From Terebella lapidaria (lineage: Eukaryota; Annelida; Polychaeta; Terebellida; Terebellidae): a DNA stretch of 64,000 nt. Both the position numbers and the translations under genes were made by a program. The notes beneath the pieces were generated by a model, which did no database searches, was not told the DNA's origin, and saw only the letters and a list, made by a program, of their open reading frames with translations. This document shows, piece by piece, positions 41,301 through 49,217 of this stretch (within the stretch, counting starts at the first letter, position 1; each line of letters begins with the position of its first letter). The DNA is taken from positions 4,216,001 through 4,280,000 of the forward strand of contig OX424562.1 of the NCBI GenBank assembly GCA_949152475.1, read 5' to 3'.

Positions 41301-43798
41301 AACTTCCTTCGTTTGTGTCTCCCATTCCCGATCCCACGGCCATGTCAGTGGATGCGATGTCGACGTCCTGGGAGGGCATGTACGCGTATGCTTACCCCCC
41401 AGCGGTGTTGTTGGACAAGGTGATCGCCAAGTTTCGGACTCACCAGTGTCGCCTCCTGCTGATTGCTCCGTGTCTACCGCAGAGGTCGTGGTTCCCGGAC
41501 CTTCTGGAGTTGATAGTAGACTTCCCTCGTCAGCTTCCGGATCGGTGGGACCTCCTCAAACAACCTCGTTCCAGCATGTTCCATCAGGCTCCCGCAAGTC
41601 TGAAGCTTCATGCCTGGATATTGTCGAGCGATGTTTCCGAAAGAAGGGATTTTCAAGGGAGGTGTCCGCTAGGATCGCCCGATCAAATCGAAAATCTTCT
41701 TTGGCAGTCTACCAATCGAAGTGGACTTCCTTCTGTGCTTGGTGTCGTCGCCGGAAGGTTAGTCCTTTCAGAGTCGATGCTCCCCTAATTTCCGAATTTC
41801 TTCTCGAAAAGTTCAATGAAGGGCGAGCTCCATCCACGATCGCGGGTTACCGTACGGCTATCGCGAAGACTCTAAAACCCAAACTTGGGATCGATTTTGG
41901 TCATGATCAAGGTTTGACTGCGTTGATTAATAGTTTCGAGATCGAAAGACCGAAAGCTAGGAACCCGGTTCCTGAGTGGGATCTATCGCTTGTTCTCAAC
42001 GTCTTAAGAAAAGATCCGTTCGAACCCCTTGAGCGGGCCTCACTAAAGTTGCTGACGTTTAAGACGGTCTTCCTTTTGGCTCTGGCTTCCGGGAAGCGAC
42101 GGAGTGAGCTTCACGCTCTGTCCTTTTCCAAAGTTAAGTGGAAGTCGGATGGCTCCTCGGTTCTCCTCGGAGTCATTCCCTCCTTTCTGGCCAAAACTCA
42201 ATTAGCAGGTACGCCATTATTGAGCTTTTCCATTCCCGCCCTGACTCCTTCTCTGGGGCCGGGCCTGGAGGAAGACGCGAAGCTTTGTCCCGTGCGAGCC
42301 CTCCGCATCTACGTTAATCGTACGCGTGAGCTGCATCTCGGCAAGCGTTTGCTTTTCGTGTCCTATCTTAAGGATTTTCCAAATGATATCCGTCCTGCTA
42401 CGATCTCATCTTGGATCAAGAAGTGTGTTAGATTTTGCTATGAAAAGTCACAGGCGAAAAAATCCACAGGTTTCAGAGTCAAAGCGCATGATGTGAGGGC
42501 TCTCGCGGCTTCACTTGCCTTTACAAATAAAGTGTCTCTGAATGATGTCATGTCTGCCTGTACCTGGAAATCTCATAACACATTCACTTCTTTCTATCTC
42601 AGGGAGTTAGCTTGGGAGGATGACTCCGGCCTCCAGCTTGGACGACTGGTGGCGGCGGAGCGTGTAGTCCAGCTGTAGATACCTGTAAATAGATCAGCAC
42701 GCCTCTGTACAGATGCACCTGAGGTCGACTCCCAGGGGAGTTGCTCCTCTTCTTTGGCGAGGGAAATTTTTGTTCTTCTGCAAGAGGAAAGTCACCTCTG
42801 CAGAGCCCCTGCTCGTCTCCATGCATCTGAAGGTAATTCAGGCGTGTATTATGGTATAGTTGTAAATATCCTGTAAATATGTATTTTCGACTTAAAATTA
42901 TAATTTAAAAGTAAAACACAATATTTACTACTTTCAATGGATATTTCCTACTCTCACACATCGGTGATGAAATTCCCGGGAGAGGGTTAAACCCACCTCC
43001 TTTGGTTATTCTGATATAACCCAAAGAGTTTATTATAGAGGTAGTGGTATGGCAATAAATAGGAAGTTTTAACTTGTTTAAAACCAGTATTTATTACATA
43101 CCTACCTCTATAATAAACACGATTATTCTCCCTCCCGCCTCCCCTGCCTTAACCAGGTGGGCAAATTAATGGCGGTTAAGGTCAATCATATGACCGGTGT
43201 GACGTCACATCTACACCGCGGGGAATCTGAGATGTGTGAGAGTAATTTCCTTCAATTTCGAGTTCGAGATGGATGTCAGGAATTTTGAGAAAATTCTTGT
43301 GACATTCATTTCTCTCTCCTCTTCTTTGAATGCCAAGGTAAGATTACCCAAAGAGTTTATTATAGAGGTAGGTATGTAATAAATACTGGTTTTAAACAAG
43401 TTAAAACTTCCTGTTTGTAGGCCACATCGTACGTGGACCTGAACTGTCGCACCCTGAACGGTATGCTGCCTGAGGAAACCACCAGCAATAAACAGATCGT
43501 CTCCATGGTACAGAAAGCCCGCAGACACCAGCCCGTCAGGTCCGTTACCATGACTACAACTGTATATCTGAACTGTCAGGGACATCACTATGGTTACTGT
43601 CATAATGTAAAGTGGCACCTAAAATGTTTTGTTTTTTTGTTTGCTCTTTCAAACAGCTCTTCGTTCTCTCTACGTACCAGTATATTCGGCGGTTTTTCAT
43701 CGATTGCCGATGAAGGTAGCATAGACTTTGACGCACTTAACACACAGTTCATGCTTCTCAAGAACGACGTTGGCAGTGACATCGCTGGCTTCTTGTGA
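26376..43798 (+). CDS. Multi-exon ankyrin-repeat protein, family unassigned
   Basis: Coding exons: 26376-27213, 28145-28258, 31208-31422, 31604-31676, 32057-32184, 32375-32478, 32631-32787, 33059-33217, 33398-33465, 33556-33673, 34046-34116, 34213-34318, 34419-34493, 34603-34807, 34955-35154, 35285-35436, 35748-35924, 36132-36271, 36523-36731, 43421-43539, 43657-43798. All have GT-AG junctions and phases agree throughout; about 1189 aa. ATG at 26376 follows an in-frame TAG. The first 280 residues are Ser/Thr-rich with no domain I recognise. About ten ankyrin-type repeats follow (GDSLVHIATKQG, GYTCLMLAAMVGN, GRTALHYASQRNE, GYTLLMLAARHNS, KTALSYASKFGH, GNSVLHASCSQGH, QTPLVLAAKKG, GDTPLMVAGRLGN, GYSPLHRACERG). 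They are interrupted by a Cys-rich insert (HCQNCGSTCPKEPC) and an acidic EGTEEEEE linker. It ends DNA-independently in a 45-residue tail without known motif. The acceptor at 35285 is weak. No signal peptide, membrane segment or kinase domain is seen, so a cytosolic scaffold is the likely role. Confidence 0.85.
27270..28071. mobile_element. TIR element with subterminal 22-bp arrays, in ankyrin intron 1
   Basis: It starts GGAAGCGTAGAAGG and ends CCTTCTACGCTTCC, flanked by GTAT on both sides (27266-27269, 28072-28075). Variants of GATATTATCGAGTTACTAAGTC and GATATTATCGAGATACTAAGTC are stacked near both ends, in opposite orientation. The centre is unrelated AT-rich sequence. It makes up most of the 931-bp intron. 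No transposase, so non-autonomous. Confidence 0.75.
28259..31207. other. Long ankyrin intron 2 without further genes
   Basis: AT-rich, with many ACATGTACATGTA runs and short hairpins (for example AGTGACAGT/ACTGTCACT at about 28373-28402). It hosts the TTAA-flanked MITE at 29946. No exon-like segment was found. Confidence 0.5.
29946..30328. mobile_element. TTAA-flanked MITE (piggyBac/Kolobok-like target)
   Basis: AGTGATATTGGGAGAAA at the left and TTTCTCCCAATATCACT at the right are exact complements. TTAA lies immediately outside both ends (29942-29945, 30329-30332). 383 bp, non-coding. TTAA duplication is used by piggyBac and Kolobok transposases; which one is not decidable here. Confidence 0.75.
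31736..31883. mobile_element. 148-bp MITE in ankyrin intron 4
   Basis: AATTGACCTATCCCAAAT at the left and its exact complement ATTTGGGATAGGTCAATT at the right. Non-coding. The flanks do not show an unambiguous target duplication. Confidence 0.75.
36871..37076 (+). repeat. DIRS left inverted terminal repeat
   Basis: Starts CCTCTATAATAAACTCTTTGG and ends CCGCCATTAATTTGC. It is the reverse complement of the right terminal repeat. Confidence 0.85.
37325..38371 (+). CDS. DIRS ORF1, Gag-like with Cys-rich N-terminus
   Basis: 348 codons. The N-terminus has paired Cys motifs (CIVC, CWQC, CELC within the first 40 residues) suggesting a zinc-binding fold. A Pro/Ser/Arg-rich region without known domain follows. 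The stop overlaps the next start in ATGTTAG (38365-38371), a layout suited to termination-reinitiation. A GTAAGT at 37622 followed 35 nt later by TTTCTTTCAG, and another TGTTTCAG at about 38160, leave open that part of this ORF is spliced. The Gag function is inferred from position in the element. Confidence 0.65.
   Translation: MKCIVCKHYLPKWEAHNACWQCRDTVYCRPSATCELCADWSIDEWKLCLQGLREIQARRFAGCPTPPSPSDSDSARPRPKASEERKRRLDLQLTNAVCAVSFDLSLSFSFSQVRVPGAARSALGTLTSPQPTGLCGSLLAPSLLAPRSHASLAERPGFQCPSVVSGSAGSVGLTTVPCARDPSGQRVLFPPPGRAPAPGAGFQPHSQGGFRSGPVSPVIRPPAPDFPSVTGPQAVATGAVASRGREPRAMSRPNPWVPGVSMSPRFPEFPFSDSPCVFQIAEDIKDDSPLTALPSGFVASSQGMLSFAQLADQGSSRASEPSGVPVQALPRRQSSALGASFSLFGKRC
38365..42678 (+). CDS. 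DIRS long ORF: Gag-like N-terminus and C-terminal tyrosine recombinase
   Basis: 1437 codons without a stop. Residues 1 to about 430 are a Gag-like region (Pro-rich, then helical, ending in an RGRGRARGR-type basic tract that could bind nucleic acid). Residues about 385-1140 lie over the RT/RNase H ORF in another frame and have no independent domain signature. From about residue 1140 a core-binding segment and catalytic tyrosine-recombinase domain appear: Arg in SGKRRSEL (about 1246), HDVR (1375-1378) and the nucleophile candidate Tyr in SFYLREL (1411). Whether the whole ORF is translated as one protein or the recombinase is expressed separately cannot be told from sequence. Confidence 0.8.
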   Translation: MLGQWQQFLARFTPPQPPPPPSSPLLREEPSSDEEPSLQVSQSADQPLPGPSGLTLPRKRKADPDQEADQPESDDPLSWGEKLDFVKRVLPGLWPEEHAPAPVKKVARSMISSEIEHPRPSKDALRFPLSQGVRGSMQERMDETIRSNKSAIGAYPARPSVNDYYTSSELDDKPTALRRHHPHYAFFKEPKAVEIPWAALAELQHTFRVGLATDSAMDWLSMATRRAILQCRDQVLDNPDVDRDDLAEALLSCASLVTSIGKGVGDKVALDSHSLWVSELWRRDAFLSSLKFEVPDQLMTDMRVLHPVIPSSGAPTSLLLPDRSAELREVKKEADEKAAKSSTSNALLSQSKSLERLTQQMVSAFKKPQSAVQQSQPQQQPTRGRGRARGRASGLPFRGASAGSTRGDRGRGRGRGRGEAPKPAGEKKPGTYSFGFRAGSFARVSRRAAWSARFGRYSFLRRARRSSFNSVLERVGAARGLPLGRLDAPSRIRPEIREIATVIARPKGFHSSKRSRTPPCSPRGDNGDDRETSDRTCSRGHSRVLQRVVCGSQSVGGLETSDRSFSVEQVLNSADVFHGNAGASSFSHASRFVGGNDRSQRCLFPYSNETCSSQIPEISLSRPRMAVSGAPVRIIDSAVDFHHGGSGSPDSRPQAGDFYPPISRRLANPAPLSRNADRPSTVCGKSMLTDGVQNQPKKVRLVTASRLRLLGVSLSDYLRDCVADAGSSVKIIRAVRRLPSSHSTDGQTLAVPSRDAGVHGKVSSVGPPAHAAYSAASTLSMVPGHGRQIPARAGLSGSRFPSAMVAGSRQSAPRVVIPPAASIQARIYGCQYGRLGRSLGRQRGLGHLVFVSAGMAHKPVGTGGRVLGSQALGNTFPQSGCVGGHRQLHRCRLHQQAGRYEVPVAVPGRYRPPALVSRPGYFAFREAYPWSYECLGGPPLPEGPGPGHGVESCPQGIPISLRPMGHADGRFVCDPVEPQTSFVCVSHSRSHGHVSGCDVDVLGGHVRVCLPPSGVVGQGDRQVSDSPVSPPADCSVSTAEVVVPGPSGVDSRLPSSASGSVGPPQTTSFQHVPSGSRKSEASCLDIVERCFRKKGFSREVSARIARSNRKSSLAVYQSKWTSFCAWCRRRKVSPFRVDAPLISEFLLEKFNEGRAPSTIAGYRTAIAKTLKPKLGIDFGHDQGLTALINSFEIERPKARNPVPEWDLSLVLNVLRKDPFEPLERASLKLLTFKTVFLLALASGKRRSELHALSFSKVKWKSDGSSVLLGVIPSFLAKTQLAGTPLLSFSIPALTPSLGPGLEEDAKLCPVRALRIYVNRTRELHLGKRLLFVSYLKDFPNDIRPATISSWIKKCVRFCYEKSQAKKSTGFRVKAHDVRALAASLAFTNKVSLNDVMSACTWKSHNTFTSFYLRELAWEDDSGLQLGRLVAAERVVQL
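39512..41788 (+). CDS. DIRS reverse transcriptase / RNase H
   Basis: 758 codons, wholly inside the longer recombinase ORF but in another frame. RT motifs in order are PVIDLSPLNKF, TIDLKDAYFHIPM, ALPFGLSTAPWIFT and the catalytic YLDD at residues 280-283, then FLGY. RNase H follows with TDAS (about 446-449), LLELEAV and ATDNSTVVAYIN. The IPGHMNVWADRLSR segment contains the C-terminal acidic residue. All catalytic acidic residues appear present, so the enzyme looks intact. The first residues are arbitrary, because the real start may depend on frameshift or internal initiation. Confidence 0.9.
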   Translation: MAVVEREAGPQGCPFAGPLPAAPEETVVVAEAEDAERLPSPQGKRNRVRIASDSGPDPLLECREELHGQLVSVDIPSSDEPVGARLILFWKEWERLGACPWVVSTLRRGFGLKFEKLPPLSPVPRGFTLPNDPERRRVLHEEITAMIEKQAIEPAPGDTPGFYSVLFVVPKASGGWRPVIDLSPLNKFLIVPTFSMETPEQVRSVMPRDSWVVTIDLKDAYFHIPMKPAVRKYLRFLYLGRVWQFRALPFGLSTAPWIFTMVAREVQILAHKRGIFIHQYLDDWLIRHHCRETLIVQAQFVVNLCSRMGFKINQKKSDLSPRRDFVFLGYRYQTTSETVLPTLDRQSKLSVLSEGFLRRIPQTARRWQSLLGMLASTEKLVPLGRLHMRPIQRHLHSQWSQVTGDRSQLVQVSPEVVSHLQWWLDPVNLLRGSSFRRPLPSRHVFTDASMDGWGAHWDDSEVSGTWSSSQQEWHINLLELEAVFLALRHWETHFLNQAVLVATDNSTVVAYINKQGGTKSQSLCQAAIDLLLWCHDRGISLFARHIPGHMNVWADRLSRRGQVQAMEWSLAPRVFQSLCGLWGTPMVDLFATRWNHKLPSFVSPIPDPTAMSVDAMSTSWEGMYAYAYPPAVLLDKVIAKFRTHQCRLLLIAPCLPQRSWFPDLLELIVDFPRQLPDRWDLLKQPRSSMFHQAPASLKLHAWILSSDVSERRDFQGRCPLGSPDQIENLLWQSTNRSGLPSVLGVVAGRLVLSESMLP
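43020..43120. repeat. DIRS internal complementary region
   Basis: Read on the minus strand it gives the element's right end (GTTTATTATAGAGGTAGGTATG to AAAACTTCCT). It then runs without a break into its left end (TTCCTATTTATTGCCATACC to AAACTCTTTGG). It is therefore the complement of the end-to-end circle junction. Confidence 0.9.
43158..43373 (-). repeat. DIRS right inverted terminal repeat
   Basis: Reverse complement of the left terminal repeat, beginning GCAAATTAATGGCGG and ending TTTATTATAGAGG. The outermost bases differ between the two ends (TAGTGG-type left, TAGGTATG right), as expected because each end is copied separately into the internal complementary region. Confidence 0.85.
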
Positions 43799-44480
43799 CC
43801 TCACTGGAAGGCGCACAGCTTTGGATGATCAGGTGTTTTTTTCTCAAGTATAACCCATTGGGATAAACGTACAAGACTGTGATGACCAATGTGTAATCAA
43901 TATAGTCCTCAGTGAGTTACTCCATTCCAGTAGTCAGTATTTTTCCACAGCTTTGAGCCACAGTGTATAGACTACATGTACTTGCATGTTACTTATCCTA
44001 GATATTCAGGTATGTTTCTGGGTAGGATGTCGTTTTGTTACATGATATCATGTACACATTTTACAAGGAAATTTAGTTTGTAATCATGACTGTGTAATAT
44101 ATGTGCAATATGGGAATGATGTTTGCAAGAGATTCGTATAATTTTAAATCAAGAACAAACTTGTTAATGGCTTGCAATGAACCTATGGCAAAGTTTTTAG
44201 ATGTATTTTTTGTGATGTAATTTTTACGTGGAATTTATTGTACACAAAGTTGTTATATGATGTGTCTTTTATGATATTACAAAGATATGTTTTAATGTTT
44301 CGAGTAATTTAAAATGCCAGCAATTTTTATTTTAAAATTGTTTCATGTCAAAGTGTACTAGTATCTCCTTTATGTTAAAGACCAAGACACGGCATTGTTC
44401 CCAATCTTGTAATGTATGATTTTAGGCAAAATAGTTATGACATTACTTTTTGTTCATTTTGTTGACTAGTAAATAATAAA
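43799..44480 (+). other. Probable 3' UTR of the ankyrin gene with poly(A) signal
   Basis: AT-rich sequence after the TGA at 43796-43798, ending at AATAAA (44475-44480). No coding frame. Confidence 0.55.
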
Positions 44481-44751
44481 TGATATAAAATCCTGACTGA
44501 TTATATATTTCATTGATACTTTACTGACCTGCATCAGTGTAATCTTCAGTACACCTCAGGCTGCAAATTCCAACCACTTATTTCACACAGTATTTGCACA
44601 ATACTGACGCAAATATTGCACATTATACAGGATGGACAACAAAGAGGGTGTCGATGCTACAATTCAAAATACTGATACACAGGAATCTGGGTTGGTATTT
44701 GTAGCTATAGGTATTTGTGTGTGTCTGGGCACATTTGGTTTGTGGGGATTT

Positions 44752-44825
44752 CCCCTTTAGCTCACTTAGTAGAGTGTTGGATTATCGATGTGGGGTCCTG
44801 GGTTCAAATTATTTTTGGGCAAGTT
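44752..44825 (+). repeat. tRNA-derived SINE fragment
   Basis: TAGCTCACTTAGTAGAGTG resembles a pol III A box and GGGTTCAAATT a B box. They are spaced as in tRNA genes within 75 bp. The acceptor stem does not pair, so this is a decayed tRNA-like SINE head, not a functional tRNA. Confidence 0.5.
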
Positions 44826-44937
44826 GAGTTTTCATAACCCTGCAATATCAACTTCAGCATGCTCACATGATTGGGCATTTTGTAAAGATTGACATTTGAT
44901 GACTTTGAAAGGTCACATAATCACTGAACACGAATTT

Positions 44938-47055
44938 GCTACTCCCCGTGTCATGGTCCAGGGTGGTTCTCCTGGTCCGGGGCCATTCATAGCAAACCTT
45001 AGTAGGTTTACTAGGGCTTATCGACTCCCCGTGTCATGGTCCAGGGTGGTCTACCAGGTCCGGGGCCATTCATAGTACATCCTTGGTAGGTTTACTAGGG
45101 CTTATCGACTCCCCGTGTCATGGTCCAGGGTGGTCCACCAGGTCCGGGGCCATTCATAGTACATCCCTGGTAGGTTTAATAGGGCTTATCGACTCCCCGT
45201 GGCATGGTCCAGGGTGGTTCGCCAGGTCCGTGGCCATTCATAGTACATCCTTGGTAGGTTTACTAGGGCTTGTCGACTCCCCGTGTCATGGTCCTGGGTG
45301 GTCCACCAGGTCCGGGGCCATTCATAGTACATCCTTGGTAGGTTTACTAGGGCTCATCGACTCCCCGTGTCATGGTCCAGGGTGGTTCGCCAGGTCCGGG
45401 GCCATTCATAGTACATCCTTGGTAGGTTTACTAGGGCTCATCGACTCCCCGTGTCATGGTCCAGGGTGGTTCGCCAGGTCCGGGGCCATTCATAGTACAT
45501 CCTTGGTAGGTTTAATAGGGCTTATCGACTCCCCGTGTCATGGTCCAGGGTGGTTCGCCAGGTCCGGGGCCATTCATAGTACATCCTTGGTAGGTTTACT
45601 AGGGCTCATTGACTCCCCGTGTCATGGTCCAGGGTGGTCCTCCAGGTCTGGGGTCATTCATAGTACATCCTTGGTACGTTTACTAGGGCTTATCGACTTC
45701 CCTGATCATGTTCCAGGGTGGTCCGCCAGGTCCGAGGACATTCATAGTACATCCTTGGTATGTTTACTAGGGCTTATCGACTCCCCGTGTCATGGTCCAG
45801 AGAGGTCCGCCAGGTCCGGGGCCATTCATAGTACATCCTTGGTATGTTTACTAGGGCTTATCGACTCCCCGTGTCATGGTCCAGAGAGGTCCGCCAGGTC
45901 CGGGGCCCTTCATAGTACATCCTTGGTAGGTTTACTAAGGCTTATCGACTCCCCGTGTCATGGTCCAGGGTGGTCCGTCAGGTCCGAGGCCATTCATAGT
46001 ACATCCTTGGTAGGTTTACTAGGGCCTATCGACTCCCCGTGTCATGGTCCAGGGTGGTCCTCCAGGTCTGGGGTCATTCATAGTACATCCTTGGTACGTT
46101 TACTAGGGCTTATCGACTCCCCGTGTCATGGTCCAGAGAGGTCCGCCAGGTCCCAGGACATTCATAGTACATCCCTGGTAGGTTTGCTAGGGCTTATCGA
46201 CTCCCCGTGTCATGGTCCAGAGAGGTCCGCCAGGTCCCAGGACATTCATAGTACATCCCTGGTAGGTTTGCTAGGGCTTATCGACTCCCCGTGTCATGGT
46301 CCAGGGTGGTCCGCCAGGTCCCAGGACATTCATAGTACATCCTTGGCAGGTTCACTAGGGCTTCCACTCCCCATGTCATGGTCCAGGGTGGTCCGCCAGG
46401 TCCGGGGCCATTCATAGTACATCTCTGGTAGGTTTACTAGGGCTTATCTTCTCCCCGTGTCATAATCCAGAGTGGTTCGCCTGTCCCAGGGCCATTCATA
46501 GTACATCTCTGGTAGGTATACTACGGCTTATCTTCTCCCCGTGTCATGGTCCAGAGTGGTTCGCCAGGTCTGGGGCCATTCAAAGTGCATCCTTGGTAGG
46601 TTTGCTAGGGCTTATCGACTTCCCTGATTATGGTCCAGGGTGGTCCGCCAGGTCTGGGGCCATTCAAAGTGCATCCTTGGTAGGTTTGCTAGGGCTTATC
46701 GACTTCCCTGATTATGGTCCAGGGTGGTCCGCCAGGTCTGGGGCCATTCAAAGTGCATCCTTGGTAGGTTTGCTAGGGCTTATCGACTCCCCGTGTCATG
46801 GTCCAGGGTGGTCGCCCAGACCCGGGGCCATTCATAGTACATCCTTGGTAGGCTAACTAGGGCGTATCGACTCCCCGTGGCATGGTCCTGGGTGGTCCGC
46901 CAGGTCTGGGGCCATTCAAAGTGCATCCTTGGTAGGTTTGCTAGGGCTTATCGACTCCCCATGTCATGGTCCAGGGTGGTCCGTCTGGCCCGGGGCCATT
47001 CATAGTACATCACTGGTAGGTTTACTAGGGCTTATTGACTTCCCTGATCAATCGG
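44938..47055 (+). repeat. 84-bp minisatellite, about 25 copies
   Basis: The unit runs GACTCCCCGTGTCATGGTCC, AGGGTGGTCCGCCAGGTCC, GGGGCCATTCATAGTACATCC, TTGGTAGGTTTACTAGGGCTTATC. Because 84 is 28 codons, one frame stays open for 444 codons (45083-46417) and again at 46593-46856, encoding GLLGLIDSPCHGPGW-type units. Copies differ by scattered substitutions and variants (CTGATTATGG, CCCAGGACA) that cluster, showing local amplification. There is no start context, splice-bounded structure or adjoining unique coding sequence, so I treat it as a satellite. Confidence 0.9.
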
Positions 47056-47159
47056 CATCATGGTCCTGTGTAGGTCTGCTCATATTGAGATGCCATCTTT
47101 AGATACATTGAAAATCTTTAGAGAGGAGATACGGTGCTTCTAAGAAGATTGATGAATAG

Positions 47160-47440
47160 GCAAATTGATGAATGTCTTCTGCAGACAAAAAGCTTGTAGG
47201 TAGGGCTTGAGGTTGTATCATAAGCTTGTGCAAAGTCGCATGGTGGATCTTTGGTTAACCTTTAACTCAATATCGATGACAAGTCTGACCTGAGGTGTAT
47301 AAATTGGCCTCGGCAAACACTTAAATGAGCTTATTATATTAAGAGCATATAAATCAGAAATCATGTTACTACTGTATGACAGATCTTTCGGCGACCTCGC
47401 ACCTAACCTCAAATGACCTTCAGTACTCAAACCCAAAGTT
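47160..47440. repeat. Relative of the GACCTTGAA-rich decayed repeat
   Basis: GCAGACAAAAAGCTTGTAGG, then GGTGGATCTTTGG, CTGACCTGAGGTGTATAAATTGG and CCTCAAATGACC match phrases of the array at 6650-9250 in the same order. Confidence 0.55.
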
Positions 47441-47616
47441 ATGTCATTGAGAGACGACTGCTTTGAAGACAGTGCTCAGGTTTGTAACACATGTATGAAT
47501 TCCCATGCCTATAACAACATACATAAGTTTTGTATTCTGCATCTCATTACAACATTGAACTTGAGTTGTGGTAGAGATAATCATTAATCTCGACAAAATA
47601 TGTATATTGGCCATTA

Positions 47617-49217
47617 TAATAATAATAATAATAATAATAATAATGTTTATTTCAGACTCCAGGTCCATATGGTTTACAACATGCATGTAAAAATGTAAAA
47701 CAAAGTAGACATATAATACAATGTAAAACAACAACAATATTAAAACAGAGCTTTGCACCAAGAACTCCACATTGGTGATGTGTGCACCACAGATGATGTG
47801 ACAACCCTTGCAATGACAGAATTTTCAGATTTCTGAAGCCTACAAATAAACTTAGCTATGTGCTTTCTATTCAGTTCACCAAAAGAAGGGATTCCCAAAT
47901 CAACAAACATTTGACTAGCACTACAATGCCGATCTAATTTTAAGAGACGTCTTAAACTGTTGTTGTAACTGACAGATATTTTCCTCATAAATGTCACTGA
48001 GGAATTATACCAAAATTGAGAGCAGTAAAGATTCGTACAATATGCTCTGAATAAATGTGTTTTAACAATATCTGAACAGAAACTGAATTTCCTGAGCAAC
48101 ATATTTGCATTGGCATAAAACTTACAAAGTTGTCTTCTCATATCTGCCTTACAGGAGTTAGATTCGATTTTAATACCAAGATATTTACACATGTCGGTAA
48201 ACTCCAACTTACTCCCACATAAAGTAATGGAAGGATCACACATTAATTTCAAAAACTTTAGGTTTGAATAACATTGTGGTGCACTTGCCACTATTATAAA
48301 TGATGTCATGTTCATGAGCATATTTCTCACACTCATTCAATAAGTATTGCATCCCACTTGAAGTGGTGCTCAGAATACACAAATCATCTGCATATGCTAT
48401 ATGATTCAAACTCCTGGCCGCAAGTTTGCAACCGATGTTACTATTTGACAAAAGTTCATCAACATAGACATTATACAGCAGTGGGGAAAGAACACCACCC
48501 TCTTTGACACCATTGGATACATGGAATGAAGATGACATGACATTACCCCATTTTACAGACATGTTTTGATGTTTATACCAGTATGCTAGGACACGAATCA
48601 AGTATACTGGAACCCCTCTGTTAAGCAGTTTGTAGAACAACTTGACGTGGTTGACTCGATCAAAGCCCTTTGAGGCATCCAGAAATGTCACAAAAACAGT
48701 GGTATCATGTTGCTTATAGTATTCAATACATTCCTTTAAAAGATAGACACACATATCAGTGGAGTGGTCAGCTTTAAACCCGAATTGGTAGTCCGTAGTA
48801 CCTAAATACCGTTCACATCTGTTTAAAAGCACCTTTTCAAACACCTTTGACAAAATGGAAGCCAGGGCAATTGGTCTATAATTATTTTTATCTGATAGAT
48901 TCCCATTTTTGTTATTCACAAGAGGAACAATAACTGTATCCAGCATAGAGTGGGGCAAGTGACCATGCACAAGCATCGAACTGTAGCTTAGGGACAACAG
49001 TATATGAAGTCTCTGAGAGCAGTACATGCATATAATGGCTTCACTGCTAAGACCATCACTACCAGAGGCCTTACCCTTCTTAAGCTTACAAATGATGTCA
49101 GAAATCTCCGACACAAACATATCTTTTAAACAATTCGAATCAGCAGGCATATTGACAAATATATCACGTTCATGTTGTGTTTGTTTTACACAGTTTAGAA
49201 GTGACTTATAATGGTCG
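47617..49217 (-). mobile_element. LINE (CR1/Jockey-like) 3' portion with ATT microsatellite tail
   Basis: Read on the minus strand this encodes a non-LTR reverse transcriptase: KKGKASGSDGLSSEAI, NNYRPIALASILSKVFEKVL, DASKGFDRVNHVKLF, GGVLSPLLYNVYVDEL and the catalytic YADDLCIL. The C-terminal region (to the stop at 47740) is in a second frame, so there is a frameshift near 48260 and the copy is inactive. The 3' end reads CTGAAATAAACATTATTATT, a typical LINE end with an (ATT)n tail at about 47617-47643. Its 5' continuation is on the far side of the inserted 4.1-kb element. Confidence 0.85.

Larger units (their letters stand above)
36846..43412 (+). mobile_element. Apparently complete DIRS-type tyrosine-recombinase retrotransposon
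   Basis: About 6.6 kb with inverted terminal repeats of about 205 bp (about 36871-37076 against 43158-43373, nearly identical). An internal complementary region at about 43020-43120 is the reverse complement of the right end joined to the left end. This is the DIRS hallmark used as the template for circle formation. It carries a Gag-like ORF, an RT/RNase H ORF and a tyrosine recombinase. There is no target duplication; both ends and the predicted circle junction share TTCCT (36846-36850, 43408-43412). It sits in the penultimate intron of the ankyrin gene in the same orientation. Open frames and well-matched repeats suggest recent insertion. Confidence 0.9.

Noticed and set aside
44752..44825. 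Functional tRNA gene
   Set aside because: A- and B-box-like sequences are present but the stems do not pair; a SINE fragment fits better.
45083..46417. 444-codon open frame as a protein-coding gene
   Set aside because: It is the 84-bp minisatellite; the frame stays open because the period is a codon multiple, and no unique exons, start context or splice sites adjoin it.
49026..49211. Plus-strand frame within the LINE
   Set aside because: Shadow of the minus-strand reverse transcriptase.
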